Source of the DNA: Parafrankia discariae
Lineage (GTDB): Bacteria; Actinomycetota; Actinomycetes; Frankiales; Frankiaceae
Direction: 5' to 3'
Assembly (NCBI RefSeq): GCF_000373365.1
Contig: NZ_KB891103.1
Coordinates: 57,474 to 121,473 of the forward strand
DNA length: 64,000 nucleotides
In this document: positions 10,503 through 19,572 of the stretch, piece by piece
How the letters are laid out: each line of letters opens with the position of its first letter
How positions within the stretch are numbered: position 1 is the stretch's first letter
Position numbers and translations under genes: made by a program
Notes under the pieces: generated by a model
What the model was told of the DNA's origin: nothing
The model's input: the letters and a program-made list of their open reading frames with translations, nothing else
Database searches by the model: none

Positions 10503-10526
10503 ACGGACCTCACATCTGAGGTCCGT
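10503..10526. repeat. Perfect 10-4-10 inverted repeat
   Basis: acggacctca and tgaggtccgt flank the four bases catc. It lies 75 bases after the acyl-CoA dehydrogenase stop and 52 bases before the serine hydrolase start. There is no T tract on either side, so it may be a factor-assisted terminator or an operator for the downstream gene. Confidence 0.65.
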
Positions 10527-10578
10527 ACGGTGCCGTCCTCGCCCCGGATCCGGAACTCACGGCTGATCGAGGTCCCTG

Positions 10579-11781
10579 ATGCGCCGTCCGCACCGTCTCG
10601 TCCCGCTCCTCGCCGCCGTGCCGTTCGCGGCGGCCCTCGTCGCCGGCTGCGCGGGAGGCGGCGGCGTCCCGGGAGGACCAGCCGCCACCGCGCGGCCCGG
10701 CTCACCCGGACCGGGTGCCACGCCGTCCGGGCCGGCGGCCGTCCGGGTGCCGGGTGACACCTGGGAGACGGTGGACCCGAGCGCGGTCGGTCTGGACCCG
10801 GCGAAGCTCGAGGAGATCGCGCACGCCGCCCAGCAGGGCAAGTCCAACTGCCTGCTGGTCGCGCGCGACGGCAGGATCGCGGGCGAGTGGTACTTCAAGG
10901 GTTCCACCCCGACCACGCCGCAGCCGGTCTTCTCCATGACGAAGTCGCTGACGTCCACGCTTGTCGGCATCGCGCAGGACGACGGTGACCTGCGGCTGGA
11001 CGATTCCGCCGCCACCTGGGTGCCGCAGTGGAAGGACACGCCGGCGCAGGCCGTGACCGTGCGCGACCTGGTCAGCAACGACTCCGGGCGGCAGTGGAGC
11101 ACCACGATGGACTACCACGACCTGCTCGCGGCGCCGGACAAGACCGCGTTCGCGGTCGCGCTGCCCCAGGACCGGCCGCCCGGCGAGGTCTGGGCCTACA
11201 ACAACTCGGCCATCCAGACGCTGGAACAGGTACTGAGCGGCGCCACCGGGCAGGAGGTCGGCGACTTCGCCCGGGAGCGGGTCTTCGAACCGCTCGGCAT
11301 GAAGGACAGCCGGATGACGACCGACCGCGCCGGCAACACCCTGACGTTCATAGGCCTGCAGACGACCTGCCGGGACGCCGCCCGGCTCGGCTACCTGATG
11401 CTCGCGCGCGGGGAGTGGAACGGTCAGCGGGTCGTGTCCGGCGACTGGGTCACCGAGGCCACCGGGCGGTCGTCCACGGAGCTGAACGCCGCCTACGGGT
11501 ATCTGTGGTGGCTCAACCGCGAGGGCGTCCTGGCCCAGCCGCTGGCCGCTTCGGACATCTCGGCGGCCGGCGACCCGACCACCCACCACGGCCAGCTGGT
11601 ACCGACGGCGCCGGTGGACATGTACTGGGCGATCGGGCTCGGCAACCAGATCCTGCAGATCGACCCCGGGTCCGGCACGGTCGTCGTCCGGCTGGGCAGC
11701 GGGGAGGCGCGGCCGCGGCCGCCGACGTTCGGCGTCGCGGACGCCAGCCGGGTCGTCACCGAGGCCCTCGTCGCCAACTGA
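10579..11781 (+). CDS. Lipoprotein serine hydrolase, beta-lactamase (class C-like) family
   Basis: 400 residues. The start is a lipoprotein signal: MRRPHRL, hydrophobic core, and lipobox LVAGC with Cys24 as the lipidation site, then a Gly/Pro linker. The penicillin-binding fold follows with SxxK nucleophile motif SMTK (Ser119), a YNN motif at 207-209 in place of YxN, and a HHGQ motif near 336 in the KTG/HxG position. Such proteins are esterases, peptidases or DD-peptidase-like enzymes of the cell surface; true beta-lactamase activity is not implied. GAGG lies seven bases before the ATG. Confidence 0.9.
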   Translation: MRRPHRLVPLLAAVPFAAALVAGCAGGGGVPGGPAATARPGSPGPGATPSGPAAVRVPGDTWETVDPSAVGLDPAKLEEIAHAAQQGKSNCLLVARDGRIAGEWYFKGSTPTTPQPVFSMTKSLTSTLVGIAQDDGDLRLDDSAATWVPQWKDTPAQAVTVRDLVSNDSGRQWSTTMDYHDLLAAPDKTAFAVALPQDRPPGEVWAYNNSAIQTLEQVLSGATGQEVGDFARERVFEPLGMKDSRMTTDRAGNTLTFIGLQTTCRDAARLGYLMLARGEWNGQRVVSGDWVTEATGRSSTELNAAYGYLWWLNREGVLAQPLAASDISAAGDPTTHHGQLVPTAPVDMYWAIGLGNQILQIDPGSGTVVVRLGSGEARPRPPTFGVADASRVVTEALVAN

Positions 11782-12146
11782 ACCCCACCCGCGGGAACAG
11801 GACGCAACGATCCGATTAGGCCGGAGGATCTCCACCGGATCACCGACGGATCGTCGGCGGCTATCCGTCGCCATTCGACTTCGATGTTCCCGATCCGTCG
11901 CGATCACCGTTGGTCGTCGGCTCGTTTGGCCGAGTCGGGTCGATTATCCCGGCATTGGTCGGACGGCCGCCGGGTTGCGACGGAACGTTGCGACACAAGC
12001 CCCGTTCCGGCTGGTCATGGCCTGACGCGACGGCGTCCCGATCGACGGGTTGTGCGGCCTTGCCGCGCATCCAGGTGCCCGGTTTCCTGAGGATGCAACG
12101 TTTCGCGGAATTAAAAGATGTTGATCCGGTAAAAGGGGAAACAGGT
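11782..12146. other. Intergenic with repeated ATCCGTCG words
   Basis: No supported gene. cgacggat at 11844-11851 and atccgtcg at 11863-11870 form an inverted repeat with an 11-base loop, and a further atccgtcg sits at 11893-11900. The hairpin could terminate the serine hydrolase transcript; the third copy is better explained as part of a binding site. Bases 12088-12146 are AT-rich for this genome and probably hold the promoter and ribosome site (aaaagggg) of the next gene. Confidence 0.45.
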
Positions 12147-13508
12147 GTGGGAACACATAGCGGGTGGCGTGCCCGCGAGCGGCGCTCACCGGCACGCGAA
12201 CGGGATCGGCTCAACGTCGGGCGTCCGGACGGACCGGTTCGGGAAGACGCTCGGTTCGTGACGGGCGATCATTCCGGACAGGACGAAAACGCCGGCCAGA
12301 CGGCAAGCATCCACGCATCACGGGCACACGGGTCGTATCATGCGCAGCGACCGGAGCGGGGTGTCGGGGAACCCGCCGGTGCCACCGTCCCCCCGTCCGG
12401 CGCGCCGAGGTCGCGCCGACGAGCGGACCGGAGAGAGGATCTGCGCAGTGCCGCGAACTCGTCCTTCGGCCAGCCTGCCAGTGCAAGTCCGGATGGTGTG
12501 TGGGTGAGCCTCGCGGGAGCGCGCCCCAAAGGACCGCGAGCCGACTTGAAGGACGGGCCGCAGCGAATCCTCCTCACTCTTTTAAATGAACTTAACAACC
12601 CATATCGCGTCAGCTATGAGATGGTGGCGCGGGCACTGTGGCCCGACCCGGGCCCCACGAAGATCCAGCGCTCGCGAACACGTGACCTGAGCCGCCAGTT
12701 CCGCGGCGAGAAGGCCATCGAATGGCGGGTCGTCGAGGTCTACGTCAACCTGCTGTTCACCAGCACCGACCCGGCGCGCGGCACACACCTGGAGAACCTG
12801 CGCCAGCTGCACGTGCAGGCGTTCGGCGCGACCGTCGACCCCGACGGCCAGCCCACCCCCGAGCCCGAGCCGCCGGCCATCGACCCGGCCTACGTCGCCG
12901 ACCTCAGGCGTCAGCTCGAGGAGTCCCGCACCCGCGCCGCGTTCGCGACCGCGCTGCTCGTGATCGTCCAGGCGGAGAACACCGCGCTGCGCGGGCGGGG
13001 CGCGTCCTTCGACTGGTTCGGCCCGGCGGCGGCCACCCCCGGCGACGACGGTGCCGCGGCCGGCGGCGCGGCCGGCGGCGCGGCCGGCCATCCGAACGGC
13101 AGCGCGAGCCGCTCCACGGCCGGTGGCACGGGCGCGCCCGGCGGCGGAGCCGGCGCGGGCGACCGGTTCACCCGGCGGGCCCGGCCCGGCCCGGACGGCG
13201 GCGGACCGCACCCGCTCATCGACCCGGCCACCGCTCCCATCGTGCGCCGGCAGGGCCATCGGGCCGGGCAGCGCCGCCGGCCGGGCGCACCGGCCGGCGC
13301 GGGAGACACGACCGTGCCCGGCGGCAAGACACCGGTGTACCTCTCCGGGGCGGCGCAGGCCCCGCCGTCGACGCTGACGGCCCTCGCCCGCAGCCGGTCG
13401 GTCACGGCGGCGCTGTACCGCCTCCCGACGCCCGAGCAGGCCTCCGACGACCTCGGGCTCGACATCCTCGTGGGACGGGAGAAGCGCCGCCGCGGAAGAT
13501 CACGCTGA
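12147..13508 (+). CDS. Actinobacterial protein with HTH-like domain and disordered tail
   Basis: I chose GTG 12147 because aaaaggggaa lies just before it; the frame is open upstream to 11910, so the start is uncertain. This gives 453 residues. The first 110 are polar and low in conserved character. About residues 135-205 resemble the HTH-like domain found at the N-terminus of many Streptomyces and Frankia proteins: VSYEMVARALWP, then SRTRDLSRQFRG and IEWRVVEVYVNLLF. A helix likely to coil follows (VADLRRQLEESRTRAAFATA). The rest is Gly/Ala/Pro-rich and disordered, ending in basic KRRRGRSR. A regulator or scaffold is plausible; no enzyme domain is visible. Confidence 0.68.
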   Translation: MGTHSGWRARERRSPARERDRLNVGRPDGPVREDARFVTGDHSGQDENAGQTASIHASRAHGSYHAQRPERGVGEPAGATVPPSGAPRSRRRADRREDLRSAANSSFGQPASASPDGVWVSLAGARPKGPRADLKDGPQRILLTLLNELNNPYRVSYEMVARALWPDPGPTKIQRSRTRDLSRQFRGEKAIEWRVVEVYVNLLFTSTDPARGTHLENLRQLHVQAFGATVDPDGQPTPEPEPPAIDPAYVADLRRQLEESRTRAAFATALLVIVQAENTALRGRGASFDWFGPAAATPGDDGAAAGGAAGGAAGHPNGSASRSTAGGTGAPGGGAGAGDRFTRRARPGPDGGGPHPLIDPATAPIVRRQGHRAGQRRRPGAPAGAGDTTVPGGKTPVYLSGAAQAPPSTLTALARSRSVTAALYRLPTPEQASDDLGLDILVGREKRRRGRSR

Positions 13509-13558
13509 GGCCGCAGGAGGGGCTGAGGTCACCGGAGAGATCGAGGCGCGGAACGGCG

Positions 13559-14170
13559 TCACAGCAGTGACAGGCCGGCGGCCTGCTGCTCGAAGGCGAG
13601 CAGATGGCGCTTGCGCTCCAGGCCGCCGCCGTAGCCGGTGAGGCTGCCGTTCGCGCCGATCACCCGGTGGCACGGGACGATGATGCTGATCGGGTTACGG
13701 CCGTTGGCCAGTCCCACCGCGCGCGACGCGCCCGGCTGGCCGAGGCGGTGCGCCAGCTCGCCGTACGAGATCGTCTCCGCGTACGGGATGTCGCACAGGG
13801 CCTTCCACACCTTGCGTTGGAAGTCGGTGCCGGTCGGGTTCAGCGGCAGGTCGAAGGACGTCCGGCGGCCCGCGAAGTACTCGGCGAGCTGGTCGGCGGC
13901 GTCCTGGAGAACGGCGCCGCCGGGGACGGCTGATCCGGCGGCGGTCCCGGAGACCGCGGTGCCGGGGACGACGGTCCCGGGAGTGGTCGGGCCCGGGGTC
14001 GGGGTCGGTTCGCCGAACCAGGCCGCCTCCGGCAGGTGGCGCTGGGCGTCCAGGTAGCAGCCGACGAGCACGTCGCCGCTCGCCACCAGTGTCAGCGGCC
14101 CGACCGGGCTCTCCACGACGACGTGCGCGCGCTCGGCGGCGTCCGGCGGGCCGGGTCGGCTGCGGGTCAC
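13559..14170 (-). CDS. ogt: Methylated-DNA-protein cysteine methyltransferase
   Basis: Suicide repair protein that removes alkyl groups from O6 of guanine to its own Cys. The active site IIVPCHRVI holds Cys167, with the helix-turn-helix recognition segment [21 protein letters not shown] before it and the GLERKRHLL end typical of Ogt/MGMT. 203 residues, longer than usual because of a Pro/Thr/Gly-rich insertion at about 55-88 ([18 protein letters not shown]) between the N-terminal and catalytic domains. Its ATG overlaps the stop of alkA by four bases, so the two repair genes are coupled, as in Mycobacterium tuberculosis alkA-ogt. Confidence 0.95.
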   Translation of the reverse strand: MTRSRPGPPDAAERAHVVVESPVGPLTLVASGDVLVGCYLDAQRHLPEAAWFGEPTPTPGPTTPGTVVPGTAVSGTAAGSAVPGGAVLQDAADQLAEYFAGRRTSFDLPLNPTGTDFQRKVWKALCDIPYAETISYGELAHRLGQPGASRAVGLANGRNPISIIVPCHRVIGANGSLTGYGGGLERKRHLLAFEQQAAGLSLL

Positions 14171-15972
14171 GGGCGTTCCTCTCGACGGGCGGCGTCCGGG
14201 CCGGGATGGTCCGGGTCAGGGTGGCTCGGGTCAGGGTGGGTGGTCGGTGGGTCCGGCGCGGGCATCCGGTTGACCGGATGGTCGAGCACCGCCCACAGGT
14301 GCTGGACGGCGTAGGCCCGCCAGGGACGCCACCCGGCGGCCCGCCGGGACAGCGCGGCGGGGGTGGCCGGCAGACCGAGCCGTTCGGCCCCCCGGCGGAC
14401 ACCGAGATCACCGGGCAGGAAGGCGTCCGGGTCACCGAGGGCCCGCATCGCGATGGTCTCCAGGGTCCACGGGCCGATGCCGGGCAGGGCCGCCAGCGCG
14501 GCGCGGCCGCGTTCCCGGTCGCCGCCCGCGCCCAGCTCGATCGTGCCGGACGCCAGCCCGGTGACCAGCGCGGCGACGGTCCGCCGCCGGGCCGCCGGCA
14601 GGGCGAGCCCACGCGGCGCCCCGCCCGCCCGGTGGCCGGACGGGTCGGCGTCCGCGCGCTCGACGTGTTCGGCGAGGTCGAGGTCTTCGGCGTGCTCGAG
14701 GTGTTCGGCGAGGTCGGTGATCCGTGGCCAGAGGTGGGTCAGGCCGCCTTCCGGGTCCTGGATCGGCGTGCCGACGGCCGTGACGAGCCGGGCGGCGTGG
14801 GTCCGCGCCGCCGCGACGGAGATCTGCTGCCCGAGGACGGCGCGCACCGCGAGCTCGACCGGGTCGACGGTGCGCGGGACCCGCCGGCCAGGTGCCCGCG
14901 CTACCAGCGGCGCCAGCGCCGGGTCGGCGGCGAGCTGCCCGTCGACGGCGACCGGGTCCGCGTCGAGGTCGAGCAGCCGGCGGCAGCGGCCGATGACCGG
15001 CGCGAGGTCGCGCACGTCGGTGAGGGCCAGCCGGCAGCCGATGTGGTCGGGCAGCGGTCGCAGGGCGACGATCGCGTGCCCGTGCGGCGTGCGCATCGTG
15101 CGCCGGTAGGCGCCGTCCCGCCACTCCTCGATGCCGGGGACGGCCGTCGCGGCGAGGTGACCGAACAGGTTGTCGGGACACAGCGGGGCCCGGAACGGCA
15201 GCCGGACGTTCAACGTCACGGCGCGGGCAGCCCCGGCCGGACCCGGCACCACCCCAGCCTCTCTCAACACCGGCACCGCCCTCGGCACCGGCACCGGCAC
15301 CGGTTCCGGCACGACGGACGACGCCGTCACCGCCGGATTGCGACGGCGTCGCAGATCTGTCGGCGCGGCCGCGAAGACCTCGCGCAGCGTGTCGTTGAAG
15401 GCGCGGATGCTGTTGAAGCCGGCGGCGGTCGCGACGTCGCCCATGCTCAGGTCCGTGGTCTCGAGCAGGAGCCGGGCGGTCTGGGCCCGCTGGGCGCGGG
15501 CCAGCGCGAGCGGCCCGGCGCCGAGCTCGGCGGACAGGTGCCGCTCCACCTGGCGCGCGCTGTAGCCGAGCTGGCCGGCGAGCCCGGGGACACCCTCGCG
15601 GTCGACGACGCCGTCCACGATGAGCCGCATCGCGCGCGCCACGACGTCGGCGCGGTGGTTCCACTCCGGTGAACCGGGGCTCGCGTCCGGGCGGCAGCGC
15701 TTGCAGGCCCGGAACCCGGCACGCTGCGCGGACGCGGCCGTCGGGTGGAATCGCATGTTCTCGGCTCTGGGTGGCCGGGCCGGGCAGCTCGGCCGGCAGT
15801 AGATGCCGGTGGAGGTCACCGCGACGAAGAACCACCCGTCGAACCGGGCGTCCCGGGACCGCACCGCCCGCGCGCACAGCTCGGCGTCGAGATGCGGGCT
15901 GGCGGGCGCGGCGGTGGGCACCCGTCCAGCATTCGCGCGCGGGAACCGCCAGGTCCAGCGAGAATCCGACAT
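14167..15972 (-). CDS. alkA: Ada-AlkA fusion: methyl-sensing regulator and 3-methyladenine glycosylase
   Basis: About 601 residues with three parts. First an Ada zinc domain with four Cys ligands: [11 protein letters not shown] and [10 protein letters not shown], the first Cys being the methyl-phosphotriester acceptor. Then an AraC-type HTH ([30 protein letters not shown]). Then an AlkA N-domain and HhH-GPD glycosylase with [18 protein letters not shown] and the catalytic Asp in [10 protein letters not shown]. It should sense alkylated DNA, activate its own operon and excise 3-alkyl purines. ATG 15972 is the likely start, though no strong ribosome site is seen and the frame is open to 16011; a GTG near the [11 protein letters not shown] segment is another option. 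A Pro/Val/Arg-rich linker separates the HTH from the AlkA part, and the last 30 residues are a Pro/His/Asp repeat tail. Confidence 0.93.
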   Translation of the reverse strand: MSDSRWTWRFPRANAGRVPTAAPASPHLDAELCARAVRSRDARFDGWFFVAVTSTGIYCRPSCPARPPRAENMRFHPTAASAQRAGFRACKRCRPDASPGSPEWNHRADVVARAMRLIVDGVVDREGVPGLAGQLGYSARQVERHLSAELGAGPLALARAQRAQTARLLLETTDLSMGDVATAAGFNSIRAFNDTLREVFAAAPTDLRRRRNPAVTASSVVPEPVPVPVPRAVPVLREAGVVPGPAGAARAVTLNVRLPFRAPLCPDNLFGHLAATAVPGIEEWRDGAYRRTMRTPHGHAIVALRPLPDHIGCRLALTDVRDLAPVIGRCRRLLDLDADPVAVDGQLAADPALAPLVARAPGRRVPRTVDPVELAVRAVLGQQISVAAARTHAARLVTAVGTPIQDPEGGLTHLWPRITDLAEHLEHAEDLDLAEHVERADADPSGHRAGGAPRGLALPAARRRTVAALVTGLASGTIELGAGGDRERGRAALAALPGIGPWTLETIAMRALGDPDAFLPGDLGVRRGAERLGLPATPAALSRRAAGWRPWRAYAVQHLWAVLDHPVNRMPAPDPPTTHPDPSHPDPDHPGPDAARREERP

Positions 15973-16093
15973 CACGGCCCACGGCCGGCCCCAGAGACCA
16001 CCATCAACCACACGTCCCGCCGCGGAACCACCCAGCGCGACAAGCGTGGTGTCTCACCAGCGCCTGGACGTGCTGGGACAACTCGCTTGAGCC

Positions 16094-16126
16094 AAAAAGC
16101 GCCCCGCGCCCGGGCCGGCCGGGGCG
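16094..16126 (-). terminator. Intrinsic terminator of the GGDEF-EAL gene
   Basis: Read on the minus strand, cgccccg (16126-16120) and cggggcg (16106-16100) pair around a GC-rich loop and are followed after one base by five Ts (16098-16094). It lies about 40 bases past the stop codon at 16166. This is one of very few hairpin-plus-T-tract signals in the window. Confidence 0.65.
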
Positions 16127-16165
16127 GGCCGGGGCGGTGGGAGGGCGGGCCGGCGGGCCGGCGGG

Positions 16166-18472
16166 TCAGCTGGCGGCGAAGGCGCGGCGGAGGATTGTCG
16201 CGGCGAACTCGTCGGCGGGGACCGGCTCGCCGAACAGGTGGCCCTGGCCCAGGTCCGCGCCGAACGAGCGCAGCGCCGCCGCCTGCTCCGGCTCCTCGAC
16301 CCCCTCGGCGGTGACCGACAGCCGCAGCCGGCGGGCGAACTCCACGATCGCCTCCACGAGGTGGTCGTCCCGGCCCGGCTCGGTGCCCCGGCCGAGCTTC
16401 TCGACGAAGAGGCCGGCGAGCTTGAGCCCGCGCACCGGCATGGTCGACAGATAGGCGAAGTTCGACCACCCGGTGCCGAAGTCGTCGATGACGATGCGGA
16501 CACCCAGGTCGTTGAGCGCGTGCAGCGCGGTGACCTGGTCGCCGCCGGAGTCCATGAGCACCGTCTCGGTCAGCTCGAGCTGGAGGCGGCGCGGTGGCAG
16601 GCCCGTCCGGTCCAGGACCTTCTCGACCGCGCCGACCAGGCCGGGCTCGCGGAGCTGGCGGGCGGAGAGGTTCACGCTGATGAACATGTGCGCCGGCCAG
16701 TCCCGGGCGGTCTCGCAGGCCCGTTCGAGCACCCACAGCCCGAGCTGGACGATGAAGCCGGAGTCCTCCGCCAGGGCGATGAACTCACCCGGGCGGGTCG
16801 GCCCGAGGCGGGGGTGATCCCAGCGGAGCAACGCCTCGGCCCCGGCGACCGTGCCGTGCCGGAGGTCGATGATCGGCTGGTAGGCCAGCGAGAACTCGCC
16901 CCGGTCCAGGCCCGGGCCCATCGAGCGGGACATCAGGCCGCGCGCGGCCTCCCTGGTGCCCCGGTCCGGGTCGAAGGCCGTCCACCGGTTCTTGCCGCCG
17001 TTCTTCGCCCAGGTCAGCGAGGCGTCGGCCGCCGCGACGAGCTCGGACGGGCTGGTGTCGGCGACCGCCATCTCGACCACACCGATGCTGCACGTCGCGG
17101 GCAGGTCGCGACCGTCGACCCGGACGGGCTCGCGCAGGGTGTCCAGGACCCGCCGGGCGATGCCGGTCATCTCGTCGAGGCCACCGCAGTCCGGGACGAG
17201 GATCATGAACTCGTCACCGCCCATCCGGGCCACGGTGCGCTCCGCCACGGCGATCGCGCCCAACCGGCGGGCGACCTCGGCGAGGAGCTGGTCGCCCACC
17301 TCGTAGCCGAAACCCTCATTGATCATTTTGAACCGGTCGAGGTCGAGGTAGCACAGACCGACCCGCGCGGACGGCGGCGCGTCCCGGAACACCGCCCGCA
17401 GCCGGTCGAGGAACTCGGCCCGGTTCGCGAGCCCGGTCAGCGGGTCGTGCTGGGCGTGGAAGCGGAGCTCCTCCTGCAGGCGGCGGCGTTCGGTGATGTC
17501 CTCCAGCATCGCGACACCGAACCAGTCACCGGCCGCCGCGGGCCGGGTGGTCGAGAGCGTCAGCGCCACCCAGGTCGGCGTCCCGTCGGGCCGCAGGATG
17601 CGGCACTCCCCGCGGGACCGGCCGGACCGGCCACGCCGCGCCTCACGCCACAGCCAGCGCACGACCTCCCGGTCGGCCGGATGGACGATCTCGGGCAGCG
17701 GCCAGGCCAGCGGGGCGGCGTGCCCGGTGAGACCGAGGATCTCCAGCGCGGCGTCGCTGGCCTCCACGATGCGCCCCGTCCGGTCGGCGACGAGCATGCC
17801 GAGGGCGGTGCCGCTGAGCACGGCGTGCAGCCTGGTCTGGGAGATCCGCCACTCGCGCTCGGCGCGGGCCCGGGCCCCGAGGTCGACGCGGCGGGCGGCG
17901 GCCTGGCCGTCCCGCGTGCGCTCCCGGAGGGTCTCGGTGTGGCCGCGGACGAGCTCGCCCAGCAGGTCCGCGATCCGCTCCGTCGACGCCGCGGGCACCC
18001 GGCCCGCCAGGGCGTCGGCCCGCGTCGCCCGGCGCAGCAGGGCGCCCTCGCCCGAGGGCGAGGTTCCGGGAGCGGTTCCGGGAGTGGCCGGGCCGGTGTT
18101 CTCCATCGCGGCGGTCGCCGTACCCGTTGGTGCCCTCCCGGCGAGCCCCATCGTGGCCGTGGCGGTGGCGACTGTCGGGGCGCCGGCCGGGCGCGGCCGG
18201 CCGCCGGTGTGCTGGGCCAGGTGCCGGCCGAACAGCCGGACGGTCCGCCCGAGGGCCTCGCCGGACGTCACGTGGCCGTGGACCAGCCGCGCGCCGACGT
18301 CATAGCCGATCTCGGGCCGGAACGGCTCGGCGCTCACCGCTCGGACCAGCGCCGCCGCCAGGGGTGCCAGCCAGGCGCGGGTGTCCGCGGCGGCGAGTGG
18401 AAGGAGATCGACCGCAGTGATCTCGGCGAACCACCGGTCCACCAGGTCCGCCGTCTCGGTCTCGATCGTCAC
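16166..18472 (-). CDS. PAS-GGDEF-EAL c-di-GMP turnover protein
   Basis: 768 residues from GTG 18472, chosen because GAGG lies six bases before it; the ATG at 18511 in the same frame has none. An N-terminal actinobacterial sensor-like domain (about 1-100), an Ala/Thr/Pro linker, a PAS domain (about 215-330, WFGVAMLEDITERR), then GGDEF (MGGDEF intact, LDRFKMINEGFG) and EAL. The EAL part keeps catalytic residues: EALLRW, VNLSARQ, LELTE, DDFGTGWS, the Lys of LKLAG, AEGVEE and GQGHLFG; only the Asp of the usual KID motif is replaced. No RxxD inhibitory site precedes GGDEF. Both synthesis and hydrolysis of c-di-GMP are possible. No membrane helix is seen, so it is cytoplasmic. Confidence 0.92.
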   Translation of the reverse strand: MTIETETADLVDRWFAEITAVDLLPLAAADTRAWLAPLAAALVRAVSAEPFRPEIGYDVGARLVHGHVTSGEALGRTVRLFGRHLAQHTGGRPRPAGAPTVATATATMGLAGRAPTGTATAAMENTGPATPGTAPGTSPSGEGALLRRATRADALAGRVPAASTERIADLLGELVRGHTETLRERTRDGQAAARRVDLGARARAEREWRISQTRLHAVLSGTALGMLVADRTGRIVEASDAALEILGLTGHAAPLAWPLPEIVHPADREVVRWLWREARRGRSGRSRGECRILRPDGTPTWVALTLSTTRPAAAGDWFGVAMLEDITERRRLQEELRFHAQHDPLTGLANRAEFLDRLRAVFRDAPPSARVGLCYLDLDRFKMINEGFGYEVGDQLLAEVARRLGAIAVAERTVARMGGDEFMILVPDCGGLDEMTGIARRVLDTLREPVRVDGRDLPATCSIGVVEMAVADTSPSELVAAADASLTWAKNGGKNRWTAFDPDRGTREAARGLMSRSMGPGLDRGEFSLAYQPIIDLRHGTVAGAEALLRWDHPRLGPTRPGEFIALAEDSGFIVQLGLWVLERACETARDWPAHMFISVNLSARQLREPGLVGAVEKVLDRTGLPPRRLQLELTETVLMDSGGDQVTALHALNDLGVRIVIDDFGTGWSNFAYLSTMPVRGLKLAGLFVEKLGRGTEPGRDDHLVEAIVEFARRLRLSVTAEGVEEPEQAAALRSFGADLGQGHLFGEPVPADEFAATILRRAFAAS

Positions 18473-19084
18473 CGGATACCTCAGTCCCGCCGTGGAGTAC
18501 CGCTTCCGCATTGCCGGTCATTCACCGGAACTGCTCGCTTACCTCGAGTTATCATTCGGACAAAACGGCTGAAATTCCCCAACCGCCGCAAACCGTACTC
18601 CAGTCTGCACCGCCACGGCGGGCGCCAGCCCGAGCGCGCCATGGGCACGATTGCCGTCCCGCCACCGTTTGACCACTCGAGAACCGGGCATGCACCCACC
18701 GCCACCACGCGGGAAAGCACCATGAGGCCGGATGCCGCATCGGCCTCCTGTGAGGAGGGCCACCCCACCGGTGGCCCGAGATCGCGGTGCGCTCCAGGGA
18801 AAGAACGAGAAGGAGACGCGAAAGCCCGGTCGAGGGGCGCCGGCGGAGCGGCCATCCGGGCCGGAGTGAGCGGGCAGGTGCCGCGCGGGCCCGTGGTAAT
18901 GCGCCACGGACGCCGGCCGACCCGTCCGGGGAGGTCCGTCCGGGGCTGCATATCCGGGCCGGTCCCCGGGTGGTTGGTGCCGGAAGTCCCGGAGCAGGCA
19001 ACACAGGTAACACAGGAGACGCAGGGGTCCGGCCGGAGCCGTCGGGATCCCCGGAGCGGGCGACGCAGGGAGGCGACCGCGCGG
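18473..19084. other. Divergent intergenic region, no gene seen
   Basis: About 610 bases between the GGDEF-EAL gene and the YccF gene. The part at 18530-18600 is less GC-rich and may carry the minus-strand promoter. Near 18997-19020 the words aacacaggt and aacacagga repeat. Open frames crossing it are shadows without ribosome sites. Confidence 0.4.
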
Positions 19085-19495
19085 ATGCGCATCGTACTCA
19101 ACGTGATCTGGCTGGTGCTGTGCGGAGTGTGGCTGGCGATCGGTTACGCCCTCGCCGCCCTCATCTGTTTCCTTCTCATCGTCACGATTCCGTTCGGCGT
19201 CGCGTCGCTGCGCATGGCGAACTACGCGCTGTGGCCGTTCGGTCGCCGCGTGGTCGACAAGCCGACGGCGGGAACGGCGTCACTGGTCGGCAACGTTCTG
19301 TGGATCGTGCTGGCCGGGTGGTGGCTGGCGCTGGGCCATCTGACGACAGGCGTCGCGCTGTGCCTGACGATCATCGGCATCCCGCTCGGCCTGGCCAACT
19401 TCAAGCTCATCCCGGTGTCCCTGATGCCCCTCGGGAAGGACATAGTCCCGGTCGACAGCCACGACGGCGATCCCTACCTGGCGGGATACCGGTAA
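19085..19495 (+). CDS. YccF-family inner membrane protein
   Basis: 136 residues with four hydrophobic segments in two similar halves: NVIWLVLCGVWLAIGYALA, then LIVTIPFGVASLRMANYALWPFGR, and again NVLWIVLAGWWLALGHL, then LTIIGIPLGLANFKLIPVSL. This repeated IPFG/IPLG pattern is diagnostic of YccF. The function of the family is not established. The ATG follows GGGAGG by about 11 bases, a long spacing. The upstream frame is open for kilobases but is only a shadow of the GGDEF-EAL gene. Confidence 0.88.
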   Translation: MRIVLNVIWLVLCGVWLAIGYALAALICFLLIVTIPFGVASLRMANYALWPFGRRVVDKPTAGTASLVGNVLWIVLAGWWLALGHLTTGVALCLTIIGIPLGLANFKLIPVSLMPLGKDIVPVDSHDGDPYLAGYR

Positions 19496-19572
19496 CACGA
19501 TGCGCGGCTTCGCCCGCGTATTCCCCTTCGGCACCATCTGCGGGCTGACGCAAGGTGCCATAGGGGGAAATC

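Noticed and set aside
10579-11781. Antibiotic-resistance beta-lactamase
   Set aside because: The SxxK, YNN and HxG motifs fit the wide serine hydrolase family; nothing specific to AmpC-type beta-lactamases is seen.
12448-12450. GTG after a good GAGAGAGGA site as start of the HTH-like protein
   Set aside because: It is out of frame and runs into a stop within about 20 codons.
16238-19084. Long plus-strand open frame continuous with the YccF gene
   Set aside because: All of it before 19085 is the mirror of the GGDEF-EAL gene; only the YccF part has a family match.
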